Source of the DNA: Mycobacterium sp.
Lineage (GTDB): Bacteria > Actinomycetota > Actinomycetes > Mycobacteriales > Mycobacteriaceae
Assembly (NCBI GenBank): GCA_019236925.1
Contig: JAFAID010000240.1
Coordinates: forward strand, 1 to 35,495
DNA: 35,495 bases
Direction of reading: 5' to 3'
A model generated the notes under the pieces. It was given only the letters and a program-made list of their open reading frames with translations, was not told the origin of the DNA and made no database searches. The position numbers were made by a program, and so were the translations under genes. This document shows, piece after piece, positions 1-7,921 of the stretch (positions are counted from its first letter, which is position 1; the number at the start of each line of letters is the position of its first letter).

Positions 1-58
1 TGAGGTCGCCGACCGCAGGCGGCACCGACTCCGCCGAGAAGAAGGACAGCTGGCTCAC
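1..58 (-). CDS. N-terminus of an Rv3647c-like conserved protein, truncated by the window edge
   Basis: Reverse-strand GTG at 58..56 opens VSQLSFFSAESVPPAVGDL... running off the window; position next to cspA matches Rv3647c synteny. Confidence 0.5.
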   Translation of the reverse strand, partial: MSQLSFFSAESVPPAVGDL

Positions 59-198
59 GTCACCGACAGTAAGCGCCCGGATGGCGATGTGCGCCCCGGC
101 GCGGCGGTGGTTCCCCGCTATTCACCCCTCCCCAAGCTGTGGTCGCCTGGCTGTGTGCTTGGGGCAGCGGCAGGCCCGATTAGCTCTGACAGCGAGAC

Positions 199-238
199 CC
201 CCCCGACCGAACCCGGTAAGTCCGGACCGTTCGGGGGG
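199..238 (-). terminator. Strong GC hairpin downstream of cspA, terminator-like without a clear U-tract
   Basis: CCCCCC...GGGGGG outer stem with inner GAAC/GTTC and CCGG/CCGG pairing, between the cspA stop and the next gene. Confidence 0.45.
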
Positions 239-255
239 TTGTCGTCAGAAGCTGT

Positions 256-459
256 TCAGATGGAGCGGACGCCGGTGGCCTGGGGCCCCTTGGGGCTCTG
301 GCCGACTTCGAATTCGACCCTCTGGTTCTCCTCAAGGGTGCGGAAGCCGCTTCCCTGGATCTCCGTGTAGTGGACAAACACGTCGGCCGAACCGTCCTCG
401 GGGGCGATGAAGCCGAATCCCTTCTCCGCGTTGAACCACTTCACAGTTCCCTGTGGCAT
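256..459 (-). CDS. cspA: Cold shock protein CspA
   Basis: 67 aa [34 protein letters not shown]..., classic CSD with RNP motifs (KGFGFI, VFVHY). Confidence 0.97.
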   Translation of the reverse strand: MPQGTVKWFNAEKGFGFIAPEDGSADVFVHYTEIQGSGFRTLEENQRVEFEVGQSPKGPQATGVRSI

Positions 460-791
460 TTCTTGATCTTTCCTTTACTACTCGGGTGCGGTGCACCGCC
501 TTTCGGTGCCCCGGGCCCGTTCCGACCGCTATACCTTGCCGAGTCGCCGGAACTTCACCCGACCTACACCCTCGCAGGAACCGCGGCCGCAACGTCGATC
601 CTGCGAAAGTTTTACACGAACACAGAAGCTGCGACCGCAAACAGTCAATCATGTTCATCGCGTCTGCGACAGCCTCAGGTGATCAATTCAGCTACCAAGA
701 GGTAAACAATTCAGGTGAGAAGCCCAAACGCCTGCCGCGGGGTCGCCGTCGGTAGCGGTATCCGACAATTGGCTCATATCGGGAGGCGGAC

Positions 792-3143
792 ATGGTGACG
801 TTCGGCAGCGAACTGCTCGCCGCCGCGGTCGCCGGCAGCGACCCGGGAGAACATCCGCTGCGTCATGTCGCCGAGCTGCCGCCAACGCACGGCCGCCGGC
901 GTCCATGGCCGGCATGGGCCGAGCCCGACGTGGTGCGTGCGTTCACCGATCGCGGTATCAGCTCGCCCTGGGCGCATCAGGCTGACGCGGCGGACCTGGC
1001 CCACGCCGGCCGGCACGTGGTTATCAGCACCGGCACGGCGTCGGGGAAATCGCTGGCCTACCAACTGCCGATCCTCAACGCGCTGGCGACCGATCCGCGG
1101 GCCCGGGCGCTGTACGTGTCGCCGACGAAAGCGCTTGGCCACGACCAATTGCGGGCCGCACATATGCTGACCGCAGCCGTGCCCCGGCTGGGTGACGTCG
1201 CGCCCACGGCCTACGACGGCGACAGTCCGGCCGAGGTGCGTCGCTTCGCGCGGGAGCGCTCCCGGTGGCTGTTCTCCAACCCCGACATGGTCCACCTGGC
1301 GCTGCTGCGCAACCATGCCCGCTGGGCGGTTTTTCTGCGCAACCTTCGCTACCTGGTTGTCGACGAATGCCATTACTACCGCGGTGTTTTCGGTTCGAAT
1401 GTGGCGATGGTTCTGCGTCGCTTGCTGCGATTGTGCGCGCGCTACTCGGCCCATCCGGCCGCCCCGTCTTTGCTGCCCACGGTCATCTTCGCCAGCGCGA
1501 CAACCGCGGCGCCCGGCGCTACCGCCGCCGAGCTGATCGGCCAACCGGTCGAAGAGATCACCGAGGACACCTCGCCACAGGGCGCCCGCACGGTGGCGTT
1601 GTGGGAACCCGCTCTGCGCGAAGACCTCATTGGTGAGAACGGCGCTCCGGTGCGACGGTCCGCCGGTAGCGAGGCGGCCCGAGTGATGGCCGACCTGATC
1701 GCCGAGGGCGCGCGCACTTTGACATTTGTCCGGTCGCGTCGGGGTGCCGAATTGACCGCGGTGGCAACCCGTGCGCGACTGGAGGACATCGCCCCGGAGC
1801 TGACCGAGACGGTGGCGTCGTATCGGGCGGGCTATCTGCCCGAGGACCGCCGCGCGCTCGAACGCGCGCTGGTAGACGGGCAGCTGCGAGGTCTGGCCAC
1901 CACGAACGCGCTGGAGCTGGGTATCGACATCGCCGGCCTCGATGCGGTGGTGTTGGCCGGCTTTCCCGGGACGGTTACGTCGTTTTGGCAGCAGGCCGGC
2001 CGATCCGGGCGACGTGGTCAGGGTGCGCTGGTCGTGCTGGTCGCCCGCGACGATCCGCTGGACACCTATCTGGTGCATCACCCGGCCGCGCTACTGGATA
2101 AGCCGATCGAGCAGGTGGTGATCGATCCGGCCAACCCGTACATTCTCGGTCCTCAATTGTTGTGCGCTGCAACGGAATTACCGCTAGAAGACGCCGAAGT
2201 GCGGATGTTGGGCGCCGAGCAGGTCGCCGACGGGCTGGTCGACGACGGGCTGCTGCGACGCCGTTCCGGCAGGTACTACCCGGCGCCGGGCGTGGATCCG
2301 CATCCAGCGGTGGACATTCGGGGGTCGACGGGCGGCCAGGTCGTCATCGTGGAGAGCGAGACGGGCCGGTTGCTGGGGACCGCCGGAGTCGGCCAGGCCG
2401 CCGCTTCGGTGCACCCCGGGGCGGTGTACCTGCACCAGGGCGAGAGTTACGTTGTCGATTCGCTGGACTTCGAAGAGGGCATGGCCTTCGTTCACGGCGA
2501 AGATCCCGGATACGCGACGTTCGCAAGGGAACTCACCGACATCGCGGTCACCGGGGCCGGTGAACGCCGGGTCTTCGGATCGGTCACGCTGGGCCTGGTA
2601 CCTGTCAGCGTCACCAGTCAAGTCGTCGGCTATCTACGCCGGCGACTGACCGGGGAGGTCCTCGATTTCATCGAGCTGGATATGCCGGCCCACACGCTGG
2701 CCACCACCGCAGTGATGTATACGATCACTCCAGAGGCTTTGTGCCGCAACGGGATCGACGCGCTGCAGGTCCCGGGATCGTTACACGCCGCCGAGCACGC
2801 CGCGATCGGACTGCTGCCCCTGGTTGCCAGCTGCGACCGCGGTGACATCGGCGGCTTGTCCACCGCTGTCGGACCCGAGTCTGATGGACTGCCCAGTGTC
2901 TTCGTCTACGACGGCTATCCGGGCGGGGCGGGCTTCGCCGAGCAGGGTTTCCGCCGGGCGAGCACCTGGCTGGGTGCCACCGCCGCCGCTATCGAGGCGT
3001 GCGAATGCCCATCGGGATGCCCGTCCTGCGTGCAGTCCCCGAAATGCGGCAGCGGTAACGAACCACTGGATAAGGCCGGGGCAGTGCGCGTGTTGCGTTT
3101 GGTACTCACAGCGCTGGATCACGAGGGCGAGACATACCGATGA
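792..3143 (+). CDS. DEAD/DEAH (DECH) box superfamily 2 helicase, helicase/secretion-neighborhood type, Rv3649-like
   Basis: Walker A STGTASGKS, DECH box VVDECHYY, motif VI QQAGRSGRRGQG, C-terminal cysteine cluster CECPSGCPSCVQSPKCG; RBS GGGAGG before ATG. Confidence 0.93.
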   Translation: MVTFGSELLAAAVAGSDPGEHPLRHVAELPPTHGRRRPWPAWAEPDVVRAFTDRGISSPWAHQADAADLAHAGRHVVISTGTASGKSLAYQLPILNALATDPRARALYVSPTKALGHDQLRAAHMLTAAVPRLGDVAPTAYDGDSPAEVRRFARERSRWLFSNPDMVHLALLRNHARWAVFLRNLRYLVVDECHYYRGVFGSNVAMVLRRLLRLCARYSAHPAAPSLLPTVIFASATTAAPGATAAELIGQPVEEITEDTSPQGARTVALWEPALREDLIGENGAPVRRSAGSEAARVMADLIAEGARTLTFVRSRRGAELTAVATRARLEDIAPELTETVASYRAGYLPEDRRALERALVDGQLRGLATTNALELGIDIAGLDAVVLAGFPGTVTSFWQQAGRSGRRGQGALVVLVARDDPLDTYLVHHPAALLDKPIEQVVIDPANPYILGPQLLCAATELPLEDAEVRMLGAEQVADGLVDDGLLRRRSGRYYPAPGVDPHPAVDIRGSTGGQVVIVESETGRLLGTAGVGQAAASVHPGAVYLHQGESYVVDSLDFEEGMAFVHGEDPGYATFARELTDIAVTGAGERRVFGSVTLGLVPVSVTSQVVGYLRRRLTGEVLDFIELDMPAHTLATTAVMYTITPEALCRNGIDALQVPGSLHAAEHAAIGLLPLVASCDRGDIGGLSTAVGPESDGLPSVFVYDGYPGGAGFAEQGFRRASTWLGATAAAIEACECPSGCPSCVQSPKCGSGNEPLDKAGAVRVLRLVLTALDHEGETYR

Positions 3144-3432
3144 CGACCGACCCCTCGACGGTCGACATCGTTGTGTCTGTGACGTGGCAGCGCCATGAAA
3201 ACGCATTTCCTCGCTGCCGAAGAAACGCACACATGCCTAATTACTAAGCAGTGCGGCGAACGGTCGGACAACGCAATCCGTTCCCAATCCCAGTGGGCGC
3301 AGCAGCAAAATACCTGGCAGCGATGACCCTGTGCAAGTCGCCGCCTAACGTATCAAGGTCACCTTTAGGTTGACCCTGGTCAAACGTCGCCGGATTGACA
3401 GTGACGCAAGAAGTTATGCGTTGCCTGACCGG

Positions 3433-3438
3433 TAAAAT
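3433..3438 (+). promoter_or_regulatory. Putative -10 element (TAAAAT) for leaderless transcription of the Rv3651-like gene
   Basis: TAAAAT ends 8 nt before the ATG at 3447. Confidence 0.5.
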
Positions 3439-3446
3439 ACCGAGCT

Positions 3447-4484
3447 ATGGCCCGCGACTGGCTGCTCGTGGAAACGCTGGGCAAGGAACCCGCCGTGGTA
3501 GCAGTGGGGCGTCAATTGCGAAATCTTGTTCCGATTACCGCGTTTCTGCGGCGTAATCCGCATCTTGCTGCCATCCAGAGCGCAATCGCCGAGTCGCTGG
3601 AGACCAGCCAAAGCCTGGTCAGCATCACACCGAAAAGTAACCGCGTGATCCGCACCGAGCCGGTGTTGATGTCCGACGGCTGCATGCACGGTGTGCATAT
3701 CTGGAGCGGGCCGGCGGAGGCCGAACCGCCGGAGCGGCCGATCCCGGGCCCGCTGAAATGGGACATGACGCTTGGCGTGGCCACCGATACACCGGAGTCG
3801 CTGGTCAACACCGGCAGAAATCTCGAGGTCGAGGACCCGCAGCATCGTGCGTTTGCGGACAGCTGGCCATCGGGCGACCTCAAACCCAACGAGGGCAGGG
3901 CGCTCGCTGCGGCGGTCAAGTCACAACCAGGGCACACCCTGTGCGACACCTGGGACAGCACCGACTGGCAGGGCAATCCCATCCGGGTGAGCTTCGTCGC
4001 TCGCAACGGGCTCGAGCCGGGGCCCGACGGCCGTGACCACGTGATCGCACGCGGGATGAATTGGCGCGCCGAACCGGCTGACTCGGCGCAGCAATCCGAC
4101 CGGCTTGCGCAGCGGATCCTGCACGGATTGGCGCAGCCCGGTGTGCACCGGGCGTTGTTCGATCCGAGCAACTGGACCCTGTTGAAATGGCTCGACGAGC
4201 CGTGCCCCTTCTATGACTGGCGGCGTATCGCGACCAATAGCCCGCGGATGCATCCCAACGACGAGGCGAGGATGGCAGCGATGACCGCGGAGTTCGCCCG
4301 CGGGGCCACCAGCGGCGTGCTGCGCATGCCGGGCCACGACGGCGGCTGGGTTCCGATGCATGTGACCGTCAACCGGGTGGAAGTCGAGCAGGAGACGTTC
4401 GCCGGACTGGTCTCGCTCCGCTTGCCCACGACGACCGAACTCGCCGACGCGGGCCTGTCCGATCCCGATTCAAGCGCCGACTAA
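3447..4484 (+). CDS. Rv3651-like conserved protein (family described as a triple sensor-domain protein)
   Basis: 345 aa ORF MARDWLLVETLGKEPAVVAVGRQLRNLVPITAFLRRNPHL...; synteny between helicase and Tad cluster. Confidence 0.85.
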   Translation: MARDWLLVETLGKEPAVVAVGRQLRNLVPITAFLRRNPHLAAIQSAIAESLETSQSLVSITPKSNRVIRTEPVLMSDGCMHGVHIWSGPAEAEPPERPIPGPLKWDMTLGVATDTPESLVNTGRNLEVEDPQHRAFADSWPSGDLKPNEGRALAAAVKSQPGHTLCDTWDSTDWQGNPIRVSFVARNGLEPGPDGRDHVIARGMNWRAEPADSAQQSDRLAQRILHGLAQPGVHRALFDPSNWTLLKWLDEPCPFYDWRRIATNSPRMHPNDEARMAAMTAEFARGATSGVLRMPGHDGGWVPMHVTVNRVEVEQETFAGLVSLRLPTTTELADAGLSDPDSSAD

Positions 4485-4819
4485 GCGCTATCGGCCGGGC
4501 CTGCGCGGGCGCCGGCCCGCGCACTACCCCAGCCCCCGACGGCCAGGCGCACCTCAGTCGTGACGACGACGTCCAGGTCGTCCACGGCGCAGCCGCTGGT
4601 GCTGACCCGCATTTCGCGGGCCACCGCTTTGGCCTGCGCGCACGCTGTCTCGGGTCCGGCTGCCAGCCGCGCCGCGGCGGCCAGCGCGGCCAGGTCTGCC
4701 GCGGCTTGGGCCCGATGGCGCGCCACCACCGCCGAGCCCAGATAGGCGCTGCCGCAGGTGACGGACAGCAGCGCGGCGACCATCGCGGCCGCGACAACGG
4801 TCGCTGATCCCCGCTCATC
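4481..4819 (-). CDS. Helicase/secretion-neighborhood TadE/TadG-like pseudopilin (Rv3654c-like); start unresolved
   Basis: Conserved frame DERGSATVVAAAMVAALLSVTCGSAYLGSAVVARHRAQAAADLAALAAAARLAAG...; no ATG/GTG/TTG in that frame at the expected position (see findings). Confidence 0.75.
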   Translation of the reverse strand, partial: DERGSATVVAAAMVAALLSVTCGSAYLGSAVVARHRAQAAADLAALAAAARLAAGPETACAQAKAVAREMRVSTSGCAVDDLDVVVTTEVRLAVGGWGSARAGARAGPADSA

Positions 4820-5117
4820 GCGACGGCTCCACCGCTGACACGCCGGTAGCGCTGATGCCCAGCGCGGGCAGCAGATTCGACCGGGCGGTGACCGTCGCGA
4901 CGACGAACTCGCCGTCGCGGCGGAGCTGCACCCGGGCGCCACCGGGCGCGATACCGCGGGCGGTGGTGACCGCAGAGCGCTCATCACCGCGGGCCGCCAA
5001 CCGCGCGGCCTCGCGGGCAGCGTCGATGCAGCGGACCTGCATCGACACCGCTGTGACCCCGGCCAAGCACAGCACCAGCACCGCGACCAGCGTGACGACG
5101 CCCAGCGCCGCCTCCAC
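4815..5117 (-). CDS. TadE-like pseudopilin (Rv3655c-like); 5' end probably extends to about 5132
   Basis: VGASTVEAALGVVTLVAVLVLCLAGVTAVSMQVRCIDAAREAARLAARGD...; GTG at 5117 is the first canonical in-frame start but lies inside the G-ASTVE prepilin-like motif. Confidence 0.75.
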   Translation of the reverse strand: MEAALGVVTLVAVLVLCLAGVTAVSMQVRCIDAAREAARLAARGDERSAVTTARGIAPGGARVQLRRDGEFVVATVTARSNLLPALGISATGVSAVEPSR

Positions 5118-5140
5118 GGTGCTCGCGCCGACATCGTCGA

Positions 5141-5344
5141 CTACGCCTTGGTGTTGAGCGCGCGGGCGATGATGTTGGTCAACGCCGAGACGATGGAGTC
5201 GCCAGTCACGACCGTGTAGAGGATTGCAGCGAACGCCGCCGCCGCGATCGTCCCGATCGCGTACTCGACCGTGGACATCCCGGCTTCGTCTACCGCCAAT
5301 AGGGTCGCACGCCCGCGCAGCACACGAAACATGTTGATCAACAT
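5141..5344 (-). CDS. Flp-type pilin-like small protein (DUF4244 family, Rv3656c-like)
   Basis: 67 aa with G|MSTVEYAIGTIAAAAFAAILYTVV: Flp-like cleavage motif (Gly-1, Glu+5) plus hydrophobic helix. Confidence 0.88.
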   Translation of the reverse strand: MLINMFRVLRGRATLLAVDEAGMSTVEYAIGTIAAAAFAAILYTVVTGDSIVSALTNIIARALNTKA

Positions 5345-5388
5345 AATATTTCACTCCTTCGTTACCCCACACCAGCTGACCCGCGCCG

Positions 5389-5976
5389 TCACAGCAAGCC
5401 TGACTGCAATAAGTCGCCGGCCAGTCCGGCGACCACCGGAACAATGCCCAGGCACACGAACGCGGGGAGGAAACACAGTCCGAGCGGACCGGCGATCAGC
5501 ACCCCGGCGCGCTCGGCAGTCGCCGCCGCGGTGTGTGCGGCGTCCTGGCGGCACTGCGCAGCAAGCGCGGCCACTGCCTCGGCGAGCGCCACGCCGGAGT
5601 CCGAAGATCGTCGCGCCAATCGCAGCAACGCATCGGTCTGCGGGTCGAGGGAACCGGGCGGGAGATCCGGCGGTGCCGACCATGCCACGCCCGGGTCGGC
5701 GCCCAGCGCCAGCAGATCGGCTGCGCGACGCAGCACTCGGGCCAGCAGCGGCGGCGCCGACGGCGCAGTCGCCGCCGCCGCGGTCGACACGGCCATGCCC
5801 GCCGCCAGGCAGACCGCCAGCACATCCAGGCTCGAGGCGACAGCCAGTGGATCCGGGCCACGCACAGCTCGCCGCGGTGCGGCGGGCGCGCGGACCGTCA
5901 CCGCGGCCCTCGCCCGCACCCTCGATGGCCGAGCGCCACTCAACAAAGCGGCGGCCAGCAGCAGCGCGGCAGTCAT
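5389..5976 (-). CDS. TadC-like type II/IV secretion F-domain membrane protein (Rv3657c-like)
   Basis: 195 aa hydrophobic protein; T2SSF-like repeat region; in operon with TadA/TadB-like genes. Confidence 0.82.
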   Translation of the reverse strand: MTAALLLAAALLSGARPSRVRARAAVTVRAPAAPRRAVRGPDPLAVASSLDVLAVCLAAGMAVSTAAAATAPSAPPLLARVLRRAADLLALGADPGVAWSAPPDLPPGSLDPQTDALLRLARRSSDSGVALAEAVAALAAQCRQDAAHTAAATAERAGVLIAGPLGLCFLPAFVCLGIVPVVAGLAGDLLQSGLL

Positions 5977-6761
5977 GCCACAGCCCTATCGGTGATGTGG
6001 TCCGACCAGAGCAGCCCGCTGCAGACCAGCGTCGCTCCAACCACTAGCAGCCAGCCGCCGACGTGCCCGGTCAGTAGGAATGCCACCGGGTTCGCCCCGA
6101 TGAGTTGGCCAAGCACCACCGAAAGCACCGGCAGGCCCGCCAGGATCGCCGCGGTGGCGCGGGCACCGGCCATTGCCGACGTTACCTGGCTTGAGAATCT
6201 TTGTCGCTCAACGATATCCCGCTGGGCCGTGCGCATCAGAGTGGACATTGCCAGACCGTGTTCGGATGCCAGTTGCCAGCACACCGCGAGCCGATCCCAT
6301 TGCGCAGGCAGCGCCGAGGTCTTGGCGACGCTGCGCAAACCGGCGGTGACGTCGGCACCCAAACGGGCACGCGCCGCCACCGCACGACATGAGTCCGCGA
6401 CCGGCCCGGCCGTTTCGTCGGCCGCGACGGCGAAGGCCTGCGCCGGGTGGGCGCCGACGCGCAGTTCGCCCACCAGCACATCGATAGCGGTTTCCAGCTC
6501 GTGGCTTTCATCGATCCCGCGACGGTTACGGCGACGGCGCCGGAGGCGCAAGCCTGCCGTTGCGGCGAATGCTGCGGCAGCCAGAACCGTTGTCAGCGGC
6601 AGCAATGCGGTACCCGCAGCCCCGGCGCACACGGCGAACCAGCCCGCGGCCCGCGCCGGCGAGTTGCGGCCGCGGTTGGTGCGTACCAGTCGTCGACGTG
6701 GCGACGATGGCGATACCAGCAGAGATGCTGACAACGCCAGCGCTGCCACCGATGCGGTCAT
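5973..6761 (-). CDS. TadB-like type II/IV secretion F-domain membrane protein (Rv3658c-like)
   Basis: 262 aa; ELETAIDVLVGELRVGAHPAQAF... T2SSF-like motif; overlaps neighbours by 4 nt. Confidence 0.85.
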   Translation of the reverse strand: MTASVAALALSASLLVSPSSPRRRLVRTNRGRNSPARAAGWFAVCAGAAGTALLPLTTVLAAAAFAATAGLRLRRRRRNRRGIDESHELETAIDVLVGELRVGAHPAQAFAVAADETAGPVADSCRAVAARARLGADVTAGLRSVAKTSALPAQWDRLAVCWQLASEHGLAMSTLMRTAQRDIVERQRFSSQVTSAMAGARATAAILAGLPVLSVVLGQLIGANPVAFLLTGHVGGWLLVVGATLVCSGLLWSDHITDRAVA

Positions 6762-7921
6762 CTCGGTGTCCGGCTCTGCATCAGCCGGCGCAAGCCGGCG
6801 GCCTCATCGGTCAGTCCGCGGTCGGCGTGCCACACGGTGACCGCGCCGACCCTTCCTTCCGTTTGACGTAGCACGGCGATTTCGCTGAGTCGCCGCCGCC
6901 CGGCGCGATCGCGGGCAACGTGCAACAGCACCTGAACCGCCGCGGCCAGTTGGCTATGCAGCGCTCCGCGATCCAGCCCACCGAGAGCGCCCAACGCCTC
7001 TAAGCGAGCCGCAACCTCACCCGGACTGTTGGCATGCACTGTGCCCGCACCACCGTCGTGTCCGGTGTTCAGCGCCGCGAGCAGATCGACCACTTCGGCG
7101 CCGCGGACCTCGCCGACAACGATGCGGTCCGGCCGCATCCGCAGCGCCTGCCGGACGAGCTGGCGCACGGTGACTTCGCCGACGCCTTCGACGTTGGCGC
7201 ATCGGGCAACCAGTCTGACCAGGTGCGGATGCGGCGGCGCCAGTTCCGCGGCATCCTCCACGCACACGATCCGCTCGTCCGGCGCCACTGCGTTCAGCAT
7301 CGCCGCCAGCAGTGTCGTCTTGCCCGCTCCGGTGCCGCCGGACACCAGAAACGCCAACCTGGCGGCGATGATGTCGCCGAGCAGCGCGGCGGCCGTCGGC
7401 GCGATGGCGCCCGCCGCGACAAGCGCGGACAAATCTTGGGTAGCCGGTCGCAGTACCCGCAACGACAGGCAGGTGCCCCCGACGGCGACCGGTGGCAGCA
7501 CGGCATGCAGCCGGACCGCGAAGGCTCCGGCACCCACGCCGGTCAGCTGACCGTCCACCCACGGTTGTGCGTCGTCGAGACGGCGACCCGCCGCCAGCGC
7601 CAGCCGCTGCGCAAGGCGCCGCACAGCCGCCTCGTCGGCGAATTGAACGTTAGTGCGCCGCAAGCCGTTTCCGTCGTCGACCCATACCGCGTCCGGCCCG
7701 GTGACCAGCACGTCGGTGGTGCCGTCGACGCACAGCAATGGCTCGAGGATCCCGGCGCCGGTCAGTTCGGTCTGCAGTACTCGAAGGTTGCTCAGCAGCT
7801 CGGTGTCGCCGAGCACCCCACCGGATTCGGCCCGGATCGCGTCGGCCACCACCATGGGACGCAGCGGGGCGGATTCCGTCGCCAACCGCTCACGCACCCG
7901 GTCGATGAGCGAACCGGTCAT
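6758..7921 (-). CDS. TadA/CpaF-like secretion ATPase (Rv3659c-like, helicase/secretion neighborhood ATPase)
   Basis: Walker A SGGTGAGKTTLLAAML, VRQALRMRPDRIVVGEVRGAE, HANSPGE; ATG at 7921 overlaps the upstream stop (ATGA). Confidence 0.93.
   Translation of the reverse strand: MTGSLIDRVRERLATESAPLRPMVVADAIRAESGGVLGDTELLSNLRVLQTELTGAGILEPLLCVDGTTDVLVTGPDAVWVDDGNGLRRTNVQFADEAAVRRLAQRLALAAGRRLDDAQPWVDGQLTGVGAGAFAVRLHAVLPPVAVGGTCLSLRVLRPATQDLSALVAAGAIAPTAAALLGDIIAARLAFLVSGGTGAGKTTLLAAMLNAVAPDERIVCVEDAAELAPPHPHLVRLVARCANVEGVGEVTVRQLVRQALRMRPDRIVVGEVRGAEVVDLLAALNTGHDGGAGTVHANSPGEVAARLEALGALGGLDRGALHSQLAAAVQVLLHVARDRAGRRRLSEIAVLRQTEGRVGAVTVWHADRGLTDEAAGLRRLMQSRTPR

Noticed and set aside
774-2081. 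Long minus-strand ORF (435 aa) opposite the helicase
   Set aside because: High-GC antisense ORF with Arg/Gly/Gln-rich non-conserved composition; the plus-strand helicase has all motifs.
4369-4818. 149-aa minus-strand ORF starting MSGDQRPLSRPRW
   Set aside because: Out of frame with the conserved pseudopilin and runs antisense into the Rv3651-like gene; only its ATG is of interest (see findings).
5533-6840. 435-aa plus-strand ORF opposite the TadB/TadC-like genes
   Set aside because: Arg/Ala/Ser-rich non-conserved translation antisense to recognisable secretion genes.
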